Shown here: one piece after another, positions 19,477 through 28,223 of the stretch | Numbering within the stretch: position 1 is the stretch's first letter | Layout: each line of letters begins with the position of its first letter | Assembly: GCA_945898045.1 (NCBI GenBank) | Contig: CAMDGG010000003.1 | Location: forward strand, 74,529 to 119,716 | Length of the DNA: 45,188 bases | Reading direction: 5' to 3' | Origin: a bacterium UBP8_UBA817 | GTDB lineage: Bacteria > Margulisbacteria > Marinamargulisbacteria > SXXA01 > SICP01 | Notes under the pieces: generated by a model | Told to the model about the DNA's origin: nothing | The model's input: the letters and a program-made list of their open reading frames with translations, nothing else | Database searches by the model: none | Made by a program: the position numbers and the translations under genes

Positions 19477-19815
19477 TCAGTCCTTAGGCGGAAGCTTGTC
19501 TAAAAGTTGAAAGCCTTCCCCTGATATTTCGGTGCGATAATGCGTGTCTTTGTCTTTCTCAAAGCGTTGTAAATGCAATTGCCCCCACACCAAAACAGGT
19601 TTCCCTTTACTCAAAAGCTGAAGCGTCACATTGGCCAATTTCCCCCAAAACGCAATCGGGACAAAATCCGTTTCATGTTTACCATCTTCCTTTCGATAAG
19701 GACGATCCACCGCCAAAGTAAAATAAGTAAGGCCTCTATCATCCGTAATTTGCCGATGTTCTGGGTCTTTGGTTAGCCTGCCAATTAATGTTACATGATT
19801 ATACGTGTAGCTCAT
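19477..19815 (-). CDS. ssb: Short single-stranded DNA-binding protein
   Basis: A 112-residue OB-fold protein from ATG at 19815, chosen because AAGGAGA precedes it and the protein begins MSYTYNHVTLIGRLTKDPE as SSBs do. FTLAVDRPYRKE, TDFVPIAFWGKLA and KGKPVLVWGQLHL are standard. It ends LDKLPPKD and lacks the acidic DDDIPF-type tip that recruits partner proteins, and it has no glycine-rich linker. It may be a secondary SSB or a lineage-specific tailless form. It stands alone, divergent from tRNA-Asp. Confidence 0.88.
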   Translation of the reverse strand: MSYTYNHVTLIGRLTKDPEHRQITDDRGLTYFTLAVDRPYRKEDGKHETDFVPIAFWGKLANVTLQLLSKGKPVLVWGQLHLQRFEKDKDTHYRTEISGEGFQLLDKLPPKD

Positions 19816-19854
19816 TATAAGTCTCCTTGGGTATAAAATGATGTCGCTTAACAA

Positions 19855-19884
19855 ATAATAAACGTAATATAAATTGAAAGTCAA
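19855..19884 (-). promoter_or_regulatory. Promoter of ssb
   Basis: Minus strand TTGACT (19884-19879), an 18-base spacer, TATTAT (19860-19855). Both hexamers match five of six consensus bases and lie 40 bp before the chosen start. Confidence 0.6.
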
Positions 19885-19931
19885 TAGTGATATAACGTCA
19901 TAAGCATGACGAGCTATAAATCTTTTACAAA

Positions 19932-19960
19932 TTTACAAAAAGAAAAAACCCCGATATAAT
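19932..19960 (+). promoter_or_regulatory. Promoter of tRNA-Asp
   Basis: TTTACA (19932-19937), 17-base spacer, TATAAT (19955-19960), ending 20 bp before the tRNA 5' end. Confidence 0.8.
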
Positions 19961-19980
19961 CCTAAACTCTCCATTTAAAT

Positions 19981-20057
19981 GGGGGCGTAGCTCAGTTGGT
20001 TAGAGCGCCTGCCTGTCACGCAGGAGGTCACCGGTTCGAGCCCGGCCGTCCCCGCCA
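19981..20057 (+). tRNA. tRNA-Asp (GTC)
   Basis: A 77-base cloverleaf. Acceptor GGGGGCG pairs with CGTCCCC (one G-U); the D arm has GCTC/GAGC; the anticodon stem CCTGC/GCAGG encloses loop CTGTCAC with anticodon GTC; the T loop is TTCGAGC. CCA is encoded (20055-20057). The first T-stem pair is a mismatch (A-C). A decayed gene patch lies directly downstream, but no repeat of the tRNA 3' end was found there. Confidence 0.97.
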
Positions 20058-20086
20058 TTTAAATACTCCCAAAGAGGGGTTTCCCT

Positions 20087-20634
20087 TTATTTCTTAGGCT
20101 TAACTAACAGCTTAATAGCCTTCTCAAATTCTCCGTCGGTATTGTCTTTAGTTTGAATCTGTTCCCTATGAAATTTTTCAGATTCTTGCTCGGTATGAGC
20201 CATAGCTAACTTATGACTGATTTTTCCAGCATGTGTCAAAATTTCCCGGTCATTAAGAGAAAGAAAGCCATCCAACTTAGTAACCCAATCTTTCATATAC
20301 ATCGGAACACGACGCATTGCTTGGCCTTCTGCAAAAATTAAATATTGTTCCGCCAGGTTATTCAATGCCGCCAGTTCTACTTTTTTTTGTACTTTTTGCC
20401 ATCCGAAGCAGTTATTAAGAAATCCTTAATAACTGATTTTTCCTCAAGCTCCCCTTCCTGAAAAACGTTCTTGATATGCATATTGATATTTGGGACGCTG
20501 GTCTGAAATAGGTCTGCCAATGTCTTTTGAGTAAGCCAAACGGTCTCATTCTCAAATCGTACATCGATCTTGGTTTGACCGGATTCGGTTTGATAAATCA
20601 AAAAGTGTGATTGTGAATCGGATTTCATAGTCAT
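20087..20634 (-). pseudogene. RhuM-family protein, internally deleted and frameshifted
   Basis: Two minus-strand pieces match opposite ends of the RhuM (virulence protein) family of about 330 residues. Piece one (20634-20377) has LIYQTESGQTKIDVRFENETVW, here split: QTESGQTKIDVRFE, TVWLTQKTLADLFQTS, NINMHIKNVF and VIKDFLITASDGK. Piece two (to 20087) has NNLAEQYLIFAEGQAMRRVP, MYMKDWVTKLDGF and LLSLNDREIL-type sequence ending HAGKISHKLAM. The central 150 or so residues, including the HYN-LD and RGTQFRIWA motifs of the family, are gone. The pieces meet at an eight-A run in different frames. RhuM genes are typical of mobile or accessory islands; their function is unsettled. Confidence 0.88.
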
Positions 20635-20784
20635 GATTTTGCAATTCTATCAAATTTGCTTGATGTAAGGAATCAAACCGCCATCACCAAAGTCTAACGA
20701 TGGCGGAGATCCAAGGTTTGGAATACGATTACGCAGTAACGCTTAATACGGCTATTTCGCAACAGTCCCAATCTTTGGAGCGGG

Positions 20785-21439
20785 TTATACCTGACACCAA
20801 ACCGCATCCAATAAGCTCGTCGCATAATAGGCCTCTACAACCTCCGCGAGATGGACACCTGTCAATTCATGAAGGAGTTGTCGTATTTCTTTCGTATCTG
20901 CACCAGCCTCGCGTAGTAGTGCGAGAGACTGACAGTATTTCGTCAGAATATGGGCTTCACAGGCCCCCTTACTTTGGCCATAACCACCAATAAAATGAAC
21001 TTGTCCGCTCGAATCTCCAATCACCACATGGGCTGTAGCTCGATCTGGAATGTCTGCAAATGACGGCGTCAATTAGTTTGGATAGATGAGCCCCTGTACC
21101 CACGTTATCTCGCGTGTGGTGAAAGTAGGGAGGCTGGTCAGCTATTTTCTCGATAAAATCCTGAAGCGCGTTTGGTCTCTTAAAAAAATTCAATACCCGT
21201 TTCTGCGTGTGTACAAAGCTCCAGATTACCCACATAGGTTTAGGCAGAGAGTTCCGGCCGATAAGAGGCCCTGTTCTGGCATCAAATCGTTTTTCACCAG
21301 TTTGAGGTCTTTTTTCATAGACACTCACTTTGATACCGGCATTCGCAAGTGCAAGTGCGGTCGCCAAACCACAAGGTCCTGCCCCTCTAATTTTGACGGT
21401 AATCGTTTCGGGCCGAGCAACATGTTTTTTATGGGGCAT
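20785..21439 (-). pseudogene. FAD-dependent monooxygenase-like gene, frameshifted and shortened
   Basis: The 5' piece (from ATG 21439) has a Rossmann FAD-binding start, VKIRGAGPCGLATALALANA, then VSVYEKRPQTGEKRFDARTG, and runs to HLSKLIDAV. The frame then shifts near 21060-21075, and the second piece continues with SFADIPDRATAHVVIGDSSG and FIGGYGQSKGACEAH, which resembles the GD motif near the C-terminal end of these flavoproteins, to a stop at 20785. The total is about 215 residues against roughly 400 for intact relatives, so a central deletion is also likely. Original substrate unknown. It is head-to-tail with the decayed RhuM gene, marking a degraded patch. The 150 bp between the two holds nothing I can identify. 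Confidence 0.7.
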
Positions 21440-21494
21440 TTGCTTTATTATCGACTACATAAGAATAAAAATTTCATCTTGAGGAGAGTAGCTA

Positions 21495-21731
21495 GTGGAA
21501 ATAGATCACTTGGTCTCAGGTACGCGACTGACCATCAAAGTCAAAGCGCGTGCAAAAACAGACGAGATCATTCTAGACGGCGAGATGATGCTGGTAAAAG
21601 TGAAAGCCCCCGCGCAAGACAATCAGGCCAATGAAGCGGTAATTAAACTCTTAAAGAAAAACTTGGGAATACGATGCGAAATAGTAAGAGGTCATACAAG
21701 TTCTATAAAGCAGATTCAGATTTTCTCATAA
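21495..21731 (+). CDS. DUF167 family protein (YggU-like)
   Basis: A 78-residue protein from GTG at 21495, with GAGGAGAG (21481-21488) at good distance. VSGTRLTIKVKARAKTDEI, MLVKVKAPAQDNQANEAVIK and LLKKNLGI are the DUF167 fold's signature segments (usually VxVxPxAxxxxI, then APPxxGKANxAL). Function unknown in the family. It sits between the decayed patch and recQ, 43 bp before recQ, perhaps in one transcript. Confidence 0.85.
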   Translation: MEIDHLVSGTRLTIKVKARAKTDEIILDGEMMLVKVKAPAQDNQANEAVIKLLKKNLGIRCEIVRGHTSSIKQIQIFS

Positions 21732-21774
21732 AATCCAGATGCAAATTTAGTGGATTCATAATAGTCTTAACCCA

Positions 21775-23562
21775 ATGCCAAACCAACAACTCCTATCCAA
21801 CTTAAAAACCTACTTCGGTTTCGATGCCTTTCGTGAATATCAACAAGAAATTATCACAGCCATGTTAGGCCAAAAAGACGTTCTTGCCGTTCTCCCAACG
21901 GGCTCTGGGAAGTCACTCTGCTATCAACTTCCAGCCATTTTAACCCCGGGAACAGCCATCGTTGTGTCACCCTTAATTGCGCTTATGGAAGACCAAGTCC
22001 AATCCCTTCTCGCTATGGGTATTTCGGCTACTTTTTTAAATAGCCAAGTTTCATTTGCAGATCAGAGACACATTCAAGAAAATCTGTCTGATTATCAACT
22101 TTTATACGTAGCCCCAGAACGTCTGATGATGCCCAGTTTTTTAGACTATTTAGATCAGCAAAAAATTTCTTTATTTGTAATTGATGAAGCCCACTGTATT
22201 TCCCAATGGGGCCACGCGTTTCGCCCAGAATACCGACAATTATCTATATTGCGGTCTCGATTTCCCAATCACCCGATTTCTGCATTTACAGCTACGGCAA
22301 CCGAGCGCGTTCGCCACGACATCGTAGAGCAACTCAATTTAAAAAATCCCTTTCAACTCACAGGAAGTTTTGACCGTGACAATCTCTCAATACACATCTT
22401 GCCTCGTGAAAATGGGCGTGACCAACTCCTGAATTTTTTAAAAGCACATCAGGGTGTTTCTGGTATCGTCTACGCCGCTACACGCGATTCGGTTGATAAA
22501 TGGCACGAACTATTAAAGTCACAAGGCTTTTTAGTAGGGAAATATCATGCAGGCCTTTCGGACAATGAGAGACGAAAAGCCCAAGAAGCTTTTTTAAAAG
22601 ACGACATCTTAATCATGGTCGCTACAATTGCCTTCGGAATGGGCGTACACAAGCCCGATGTTCGCCTGATTATCCATATGGATCTCCCGAAAAGTTTCGA
22701 AGGGTACTACCAGGAAATTGGTCGGGCAGGGCGAGACGGGCTCCCTTCAGAATGTTTGCTTCTCTATGGCACCCAAGATTATCTTTTGCAAAAACGATTC
22801 CATAGCCAAATTGAAGACGTGGCCATCAAAATGAATCTCATTCGTAGTCTCGAACAATTTTTTGCGTTTTGTTTTTCAACCGAATGCCGACGCAAGGAAA
22901 TGTTACACTATTTTGGAGAAAACTACCCAAAAGAAAACTGTGGCAATTGCGACAACTGCCTCAACGACGCCATCGCAGAAGATGCCACCATCATTGCCCA
23001 AAAAATTCTCTCTTGCATCTATCGTATGCAACAACGATTCGGTCTCAACCTAGTGATTGATGTGCTTAGTGGCTCCGATACGCAGGCGATTCGCAATAAT
23101 CAGTTTGAAAAACTATCAACATACGGACTCCTCAAAGAACACTCTAAATTGGAAATCAGGCACTATATTTTTTCGCTCATTAATCAAAATTACGCCCATA
23201 TTACAGAAGGCGATTACCCCATCCTAAAACTAACCGAAAACGCCAAAAAAGTATTACGAAGTGAAGAAACTGTAAGTATTCGCCGCCGTATAATTAAGCC
23301 CGGAAAAACTACCAAAACTAAAGCTAGCAACCAAGCCTTGCCCAAAGAGTCTATAGATCTTTTTGCCAAACTCAAAGTACTACGAAAACAACTCGCCGAT
23401 GAAATTGGCATTGCTCCGTACATGATCTTTCACGACAAACATCTGCAGCACATGGCCCTCGTAAAACCAAAAAACGAAACGGAATTTAGCCAAGTCCAAG
23501 GCGTAGGCGAACAAAAACTAAAACGCTTCGCCAAGCCATTTCTTAACTGTATAAAATCGTAA
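21775..23562 (+). CDS. recQ: ATP-dependent DNA helicase RecQ
   Basis: A 595-residue protein of full RecQ length. Helicase motifs: FREYQQEIITAML (motif 0), VLPTGSGKSLCYQLPA (I), VVSPLIALMEDQV (Ia), FVIDEAHCISQWGHAFRPEY (II), SAFTATATERV (III), VATIAFGMGVHKPDVR (V) and YYQEIGRAGRDG (VI). The RQC zinc site is C(R)RKEMLHYFGE with CGNCDNC. An HRDC domain closes the protein (LRKQLADEIGIAPYMIFHD; VQGVGEQKLKRFA). RecQ unwinds DNA in recombination and fork repair. Its last 20 bases overlap the convergent phosphoesterase gene. Confidence 0.97.
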   Translation: MPNQQLLSNLKTYFGFDAFREYQQEIITAMLGQKDVLAVLPTGSGKSLCYQLPAILTPGTAIVVSPLIALMEDQVQSLLAMGISATFLNSQVSFADQRHIQENLSDYQLLYVAPERLMMPSFLDYLDQQKISLFVIDEAHCISQWGHAFRPEYRQLSILRSRFPNHPISAFTATATERVRHDIVEQLNLKNPFQLTGSFDRDNLSIHILPRENGRDQLLNFLKAHQGVSGIVYAATRDSVDKWHELLKSQGFLVGKYHAGLSDNERRKAQEAFLKDDILIMVATIAFGMGVHKPDVRLIIHMDLPKSFEGYYQEIGRAGRDGLPSECLLLYGTQDYLLQKRFHSQIEDVAIKMNLIRSLEQFFAFCFSTECRRKEMLHYFGENYPKENCGNCDNCLNDAIAEDATIIAQKILSCIYRMQQRFGLNLVIDVLSGSDTQAIRNNQFEKLSTYGLLKEHSKLEIRHYIFSLINQNYAHITEGDYPILKLTENAKKVLRSEETVSIRRRIIKPGKTTKTKASNQALPKESIDLFAKLKVLRKQLADEIGIAPYMIFHDKHLQHMALVKPKNETEFSQVQGVGEQKLKRFAKPFLNCIKS

Positions 23563-25132
23563 TTGCTTTGGGCTCTTTCTTTATGCGGAATTTCAAGAAT
23601 TTCTGAATCGAATTAAGTGATACAAAGACAGTTTTTTTCGGGCTTTTCCAAGTCCTAGAAGAAAGCGTCAGAGACTTGCCTTGATAGACAATAGCGGTCG
23701 CTTGTTTCTTTTTATACGTGACATCCAGATTTAAATTCCGAGCCAAAGCCAGAAGCGGAACCATCATTCGTCCTTCATCATCAATAAATGCAGATTCCTC
23801 AGCATCCTCAGATAAAGCCATCGGTGCATTATTGATATAAACCAGTATGGCTTTTCCATAGGGAGATTTGGGGAGCGCTGGCGAAAGCTGAAAAAGATAC
23901 GGTGTAAAATCAGGCGATTTAAAATCAAACATATCAACCAAATTATTGGCTGCAGCATCACGACGATTAAACGCAGGCAGTTTCCAATTCCATTCAATAA
24001 ATTTAAGAATAGACGTTGTGTCATAAAGCACATGACTCACATAATTCTTTTTGGCAAACGGAGAAATCACGAGTGCCGGAATCCGAGGCCCGCGTCCTTC
24101 CAGTCCATCAGGGCTACGCTGGGATTTCTCGATTTGTGGCGGCACAACATGATCCCAATATCCGCCTGATTCATCGTACGTCAAAATAATTGCCGTATCT
24201 TTCCAATACGGACTCGACATGATCAAATTAATCGTTTTAACAGAAAAACTTTCCCACATCGGAGAACTTTGCCCAGGATGTTCATCCTCACCTTCGCCTG
24301 CTTTAACATACACAACAGCCGGCAACGTTTTGGCCTTAATATTCTTTTCTAACTCACTATAATCTTTTATATTTTTCTTGTAAGCGCCTTGCTCATACCG
24401 ATCAAAATACTGAAACGGATTATGGTGTGCGACATACGTATCATCTGCATCCGTGCCATGCCGATAGCCACCTTGATACCAAGACCAGTCAATCTTATTC
24501 TGGCTCAAAACATCTCCTATATTTTTATACTTGAGTCCATCGGCGCGAACCCGTTTTGATCCACCAGTTGGTCCATAGGCTGGTAGTGGATCGCCTGTAA
24601 TTTCATCACCCGCATTACCCGATTGTGCCGAAATCAAGTACAAAGCCCCAGGCGTAGAAGGCCCGAAAACAGGCTGAAACCAATTATCAGCTAAACTAAA
24701 ATGTTGGGCATACTGCCATGATGCAGCCAATGTCCTGTAATCGTAATACCCCATTGCGGTTCGTCCGCTACCTTTTTTGTGCTTTTCAGACTGAATAAAG
24801 AACTTATCCATCTTGCCCTTGTTGTAGGACTTAATCATCGCCCCATAATCATGATTAGGATCAGGCGTGATCAGTTCGGTTTTGCCAAAAAGATAGGGCG
24901 CTACTTTTTTACCTTTCGTATCTAAATTGAAAGCCCCCGTAGGAATACCATTAACAGCTGGCGTTCCAGGGAGCGCTAGGAAGCCAGGTGCTTTTGGGTA
25001 TGTGCCAAAATAATGGTCAAAGGATCTGTTTTCTTGGTAGATAACGACAATATGCTTAATCGGAGAAGAGGTGTCAGCATATATAAACGACGTAAAAAAA
25101 AGTGCGGAAAGAGCGAGAAGGGCTCTAGCCAT
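23543..25132 (-). CDS. Secreted phosphoesterase (phospholipase C / acid phosphatase family) with copper-amine-oxidase-N-like C-terminus
   Basis: A 529-residue protein with signal peptide MARALLALSALFFTSFIYA. The catalytic part matches PF04185: IKHIVVIYQENRSFDHYFGT, LADNWFQPVFGPSTPG, EDEHPGQ, TAIILTYDESGGYWDHVVPP and GPRIPALVISPFAKKNYVSH. Family members hydrolyse phospholipids or other phosphomonoesters outside the cytoplasm. The last 110 residues (from about VYINNAPMAL, including EGRMMVPLLALARNL and KTVFVSLNSIQKFLKFRI) resemble copper amine oxidase N-terminal domains, often substrate- or wall-binding in secreted proteins. It starts one base after the helicase stop, so both share a transcript, and it overlaps recQ tail to tail. 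Confidence 0.9.
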   Translation of the reverse strand: MARALLALSALFFTSFIYADTSSPIKHIVVIYQENRSFDHYFGTYPKAPGFLALPGTPAVNGIPTGAFNLDTKGKKVAPYLFGKTELITPDPNHDYGAMIKSYNKGKMDKFFIQSEKHKKGSGRTAMGYYDYRTLAASWQYAQHFSLADNWFQPVFGPSTPGALYLISAQSGNAGDEITGDPLPAYGPTGGSKRVRADGLKYKNIGDVLSQNKIDWSWYQGGYRHGTDADDTYVAHHNPFQYFDRYEQGAYKKNIKDYSELEKNIKAKTLPAVVYVKAGEGEDEHPGQSSPMWESFSVKTINLIMSSPYWKDTAIILTYDESGGYWDHVVPPQIEKSQRSPDGLEGRGPRIPALVISPFAKKNYVSHVLYDTTSILKFIEWNWKLPAFNRRDAAANNLVDMFDFKSPDFTPYLFQLSPALPKSPYGKAILVYINNAPMALSEDAEESAFIDDEGRMMVPLLALARNLNLDVTYKKKQATAIVYQGKSLTLSSRTWKSPKKTVFVSLNSIQKFLKFRIKKEPKAITILYS

Positions 25133-25133
25133 T

Positions 25134-26822
25134 CTACCGAGCTTTGGCTCTCGTAACCAATGGCTTGCGATTTTCGCCAGCAGATTGAAATGCTTTTAAA
25201 ATCGCTTGTGAATCACCAGTGGGTACAGAAATAAAAGAAAATTTATCTAATAATTGGACATCCCGAATTAATTTTCCAGGAACTTGACTTTCATTTTCTA
25301 TTAACTGAATTAAGCGAGGTACAGTAAATCCATCAGCTTTACCCTTAGCAACAAAAAGACGCGTACGGCCATCAACGCTTCCACCTTCACTACCAGATGA
25401 ACGCTCACGACGATCACCACTACGAGGGCGATCACTACCACTACGCTCGCGGTCTCTATAGGATGTCTCCGGTCTAGGGCGAGAACGACGTGTGTTGCCA
25501 TCAATAACCCGATAACGAGATTCTTCCAAACTATCTTTAAAGTGACTTTGAAGCATGGCTGAAACAACCGTCTGGACATCATATTTTTTAAGAAGTTCTT
25601 CTGCAAAATTAGTAAGCACAGGATTGTCATGATGTTCAATTGCAATCGCCAATTGTTTTTCGAAACGAACTTTCTTCGCTTCAATCAAATCATGAACACT
25701 TGGAATGGTCATGGCGTTAATAGTTTGTTTAGAAATGCGTTGAATATACGTGATTTTAGAATACTCAGATGACGTAATAATCGTGATAGCAATCCCATTT
25801 TTACCCGCACGTCCTGTACGACCAATACGGTGTACATACGTTTCGGGATCTTGAGGAATAGCAAAGTTAATAACATGCGATAAATCTTGTACATCAATAC
25901 CGCGTGAAGCGACATCCGTTGCAACCAAAATCGTTAATTGACGATTCTTAAACTTATCTAAAATCTTAATACGTTGACTCTGAGAAATATCACCATGCAG
26001 TCCGTCTGCAGAATAACCACGCTCCATCAACTGACGCGTAATTGCATCAACATCAATCTTGGTGCGGCAAAATATAATGCCGTAAAAGTCATCCGCCGCT
26101 TCAATCACACGAATCAACGACTCAAATTTATCATCGCGGTGTACTTCAAGATAAAACTGCTCAGTAGAATTGGTTGCAGACGTATTAGCTGCGACAGAAA
26201 CCGTTTCATATTTGCGCATATAAGTTTTTGCAATACTTAAAATTGCGGGAGGCATCGTTGCCGAAAATAAAAAGACCCGTTTTTCTTTGCTGCTAACAGA
26301 AAGAATGGCTTCGATATCTTCTTTAAAGCCCATATTAAGCATTTCATCGGCTTCATCCAAAACCAAAAATGCCAATTCATCCAAACGCAATGTCTTACGC
26401 TTAATGTGATCCAAAAGACGTCCTGGAGTTCCAACAACAATATCCGCTTTCTTTAATGCTTTAAATTGTGGTTCAAACGCTTGGCCGCCATAAACAGCTG
26501 TGATTTCAATTTGTTTCTTGCCTCTAAGGGAGTCTAATTCGTTGGCAATTTGAATCGCCAATTCTCGTGTAGGCGCCAAAACCAAAGCTTTTACACAAGG
26601 TGGATTAGCATGATCTAAAACTTCTAAAATAGGAAGTCCAAACGCGGCTGTTTTACCTGTTCCTGTTTGTGCTTGACCAATAAAGTCGGTATCGCTTGAA
26701 AGAAGTAGTGGTATGCTTTGTGCTTGAATAGGAGTGGGGTGTGTGAAGCCTTTTTCTAGTAGTGCGGTTAATAAGATCTCAGATAACCCAAGGTCTTGAA
26801 ATGTCGGGGGTGTTGAATTCAT
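25134..26822 (-). CDS. DEAD-box RNA helicase, DeaD/CsdA type
   Basis: A 562-residue protein. Motifs: Q motif GFTHPTPIQAQSIP, AQTGTGKTAAFGLP (I), PTRELAIQI (Ia), TPGRLLD, VLDEADEML (II), FSATMP (III), HGDISQSQR, ATDVASRGIDV (V) and YVHRIGRTGRAGK (VI). A disordered RS/RG-rich linker (about residues 445-485) precedes a DbpA-type RNA-binding domain (DGFTVPRLIQLIEN; FSFISVPTGDSQ). Such helicases unwind rRNA and mRNA structures, notably in the cold. The 5' untranslated region of about 45 bases from an extended -10 promoter could be regulatory. The phosphoesterase gene follows one base later. Confidence 0.95.
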   Translation of the reverse strand: MNSTPPTFQDLGLSEILLTALLEKGFTHPTPIQAQSIPLLLSSDTDFIGQAQTGTGKTAAFGLPILEVLDHANPPCVKALVLAPTRELAIQIANELDSLRGKKQIEITAVYGGQAFEPQFKALKKADIVVGTPGRLLDHIKRKTLRLDELAFLVLDEADEMLNMGFKEDIEAILSVSSKEKRVFLFSATMPPAILSIAKTYMRKYETVSVAANTSATNSTEQFYLEVHRDDKFESLIRVIEAADDFYGIIFCRTKIDVDAITRQLMERGYSADGLHGDISQSQRIKILDKFKNRQLTILVATDVASRGIDVQDLSHVINFAIPQDPETYVHRIGRTGRAGKNGIAITIITSSEYSKITYIQRISKQTINAMTIPSVHDLIEAKKVRFEKQLAIAIEHHDNPVLTNFAEELLKKYDVQTVVSAMLQSHFKDSLEESRYRVIDGNTRRSRPRPETSYRDRERSGSDRPRSGDRRERSSGSEGGSVDGRTRLFVAKGKADGFTVPRLIQLIENESQVPGKLIRDVQLLDKFSFISVPTGDSQAILKAFQSAGENRKPLVTRAKAR

Positions 26823-26872
26823 AATGATATACTCTCTTTGCTTGCTTGATTAATAAATAAAATGGAAAGTGC

Positions 26873-26881
26873 AGTATAACA
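26873..26881 (-). promoter_or_regulatory. Extended -10 promoter of the DEAD-box helicase gene
   Basis: Minus strand TGTTATACT, an extended -10 (TGn plus TATACT). No good -35 at 17 bases. The same bases contain TATAAC on the plus strand, a possible -10 for the divergent mscS gene. Confidence 0.5.
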
Positions 26882-26929
26882 GAGAATCCTAAATTTCGGA
26901 AACCACGGTAAAAAAAGAGGAAATTGAAC

Positions 26930-27721
26930 ATGAATGGCATGCTAATTTTTAAAAATTTCACGACATATCTGTCACTAAGATTGGAAGCCATCGCAGGGGT
27001 TCTGCTTGTTGCCAGTGTAGGGTGGTTGATTATTAAACGTTTGGAAGGCGTGATCCTAAAAGCTTTCGTTAAAATGCGTTTAGATTCCACCCTCAGTATT
27101 TTTTTAAAAAACTTAATTTCTATCTTATTAAAAGTCATTTTATTTATGACGGTTTTATCGATGGCCGGCGTCAAAATCGCCTCCATTTTAGCTGTCTTGG
27201 GTGCCGCCAGTTTGGCATTGGGTCTTTCTCTTCAAAGCAGCTTGTCTAATATTGCAGGGGGCGTCATTCTTTTGGCGATTCGTCCCTTTCGTGTGGGGGA
27301 TGTGATTGAAATAGGTGTTTTTTCTGGAAAGGTACATGCGATTCAAATTTTTAATACCGTGATTAAAACGGCCGACAATAAAACCATTTTTATCCCCAAT
27401 GCTAAGTTAATGGGGGAGTCCATCACAAACGCCTCTATCGAAAGTAAGCGTCGTCTCGATATTACATTTCCGGTCTCGCCAAATACAGACATTAAAAAAG
27501 CAAAAGGCCTTATCCAAGAAATTTTAAATAAAAATGAAGATATTGTTCGAGATCCCGAACCGGTTGTTTATATAGGAGAGTGGGGACAGGCTGGTCTACC
27601 TATAGGTATAAGAGTCTGGTGTAAAAGCGCAGACTATCTCGCCATCAAACAAGACGTCATTGAATCTGTAAAAGCAGTCTTTGACGACAACAGTATCCAG
27701 ATCTTTGTGGGGGGTGGGTAG
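26930..27721 (+). CDS. Small-conductance mechanosensitive channel, MscS family
   Basis: A 263-residue protein from ATG at 26930 with AGAGG nine bases upstream. Three hydrophobic helices: residues about 15-35, 60-80 and the pore helix with VLGAASLALGLSLQSSLSNI, the Gly/Ala-rich TM3 of MscS. The beta domain follows with IRPFRVGDVIEIGVFSGKV, KTADNKTIFIPNAKLMGESI and TNAS, then the alpha/beta C-terminal domain. Channels of this type release solutes on osmotic downshift. It is divergent from the helicase gene and stands alone. Confidence 0.95.
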   Translation: MNGMLIFKNFTTYLSLRLEAIAGVLLVASVGWLIIKRLEGVILKAFVKMRLDSTLSIFLKNLISILLKVILFMTVLSMAGVKIASILAVLGAASLALGLSLQSSLSNIAGGVILLAIRPFRVGDVIEIGVFSGKVHAIQIFNTVIKTADNKTIFIPNAKLMGESITNASIESKRRLDITFPVSPNTDIKKAKGLIQEILNKNEDIVRDPEPVVYIGEWGQAGLPIGIRVWCKSADYLAIKQDVIESVKAVFDDNSIQIFVGGG

Positions 27722-27739
27722 AGGCGGCGCGAAAAATGG

Positions 27740-27768
27740 TTGAACTTTAAGTAAACTTGTCCTAATAT
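27740..27768 (+). promoter_or_regulatory. Promoter of rpmB-rpmG
   Basis: TTGAAC (27740-27745), 17-base spacer, TAATAT (27763-27768), giving a leader of about 50 bases before the L28 gene. Confidence 0.6.
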
Positions 27769-27824
27769 TTACTTCTTTATTTTTAAAATTCACGCAGGTA
27801 CTACGCGTTATAGAGGGTTTAGAG

Positions 27825-28043
27825 ATGGCTAAAGAGTGTCAAATTTCAAAGAAAAAAGGTCTCGTTGGTAACAACGTAAGTCACTCCAAGCGTCGCACAA
27901 AGCGTCGTCAGGAAGTAAACTTGCAGTGGAAGAAATTCTGGGATCCAACCGAAGAAAAGTGGGTGCGTCTTCGTGTTTGCACCAATATTGTTAAATCAAT
28001 TAATAAAAAAGGCCTTAGCGCAGTTCTTAAAATCTACCAATAG
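27825..28043 (+). CDS. rpmB: Ribosomal protein L28
   Basis: A 72-residue basic protein, MAKECQISKKKGLVGNNVSH followed by SKRRTKRRQEVNLQ, KWVRLRVCTNIVKSINKKGL, as in L28. Of the zinc-type C-x2-C motifs of the C+ form only single cysteines remain (CQIS, RVCT), so it is a zinc-free or degenerate form. It is followed 15 bp later by rpmG, as in many bacteria. Confidence 0.97.
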   Translation: MAKECQISKKKGLVGNNVSHSKRRTKRRQEVNLQWKKFWDPTEEKWVRLRVCTNIVKSINKKGLSAVLKIYQ

Positions 28044-28058
28044 AAAAAGGGCATTTCA

Positions 28059-28220
28059 ATGGCAAAAAAAGGCAACCGTCTTCACATTGTTTTAAAAAGC
28101 ACAGAAAGTGGTCACATGTACCACAGCACTAAAAACAAAAATAACACGTCTGAAAAAATGGAAATACTCAAGTATGATCCGTTAGTCAGAAAACATGTCG
28201 CTTACAAAGAGAAAAAGTAA
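28059..28220 (+). CDS. rpmG: Ribosomal protein L33, cysteine-free form
   Basis: A 53-residue protein: [53 protein letters not shown]. There are no cysteines, so this is the C- (zinc-independent) type. AAAAAGG precedes the start. It lies between rpmB and gltA and is 3 bp from the gltA start. Confidence 0.96.
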   Translation: MAKKGNRLHIVLKSTESGHMYHSTKNKNNTSEKMEILKYDPLVRKHVAYKEKK

Positions 28221-28223
28221 GCC

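Noticed and set aside
19981-21494. Attachment-site repeat of the tRNA-Asp 3' end
   Set aside because: I looked for a second copy of the last 15-20 tRNA bases downstream and found none, and there is no integrase gene.
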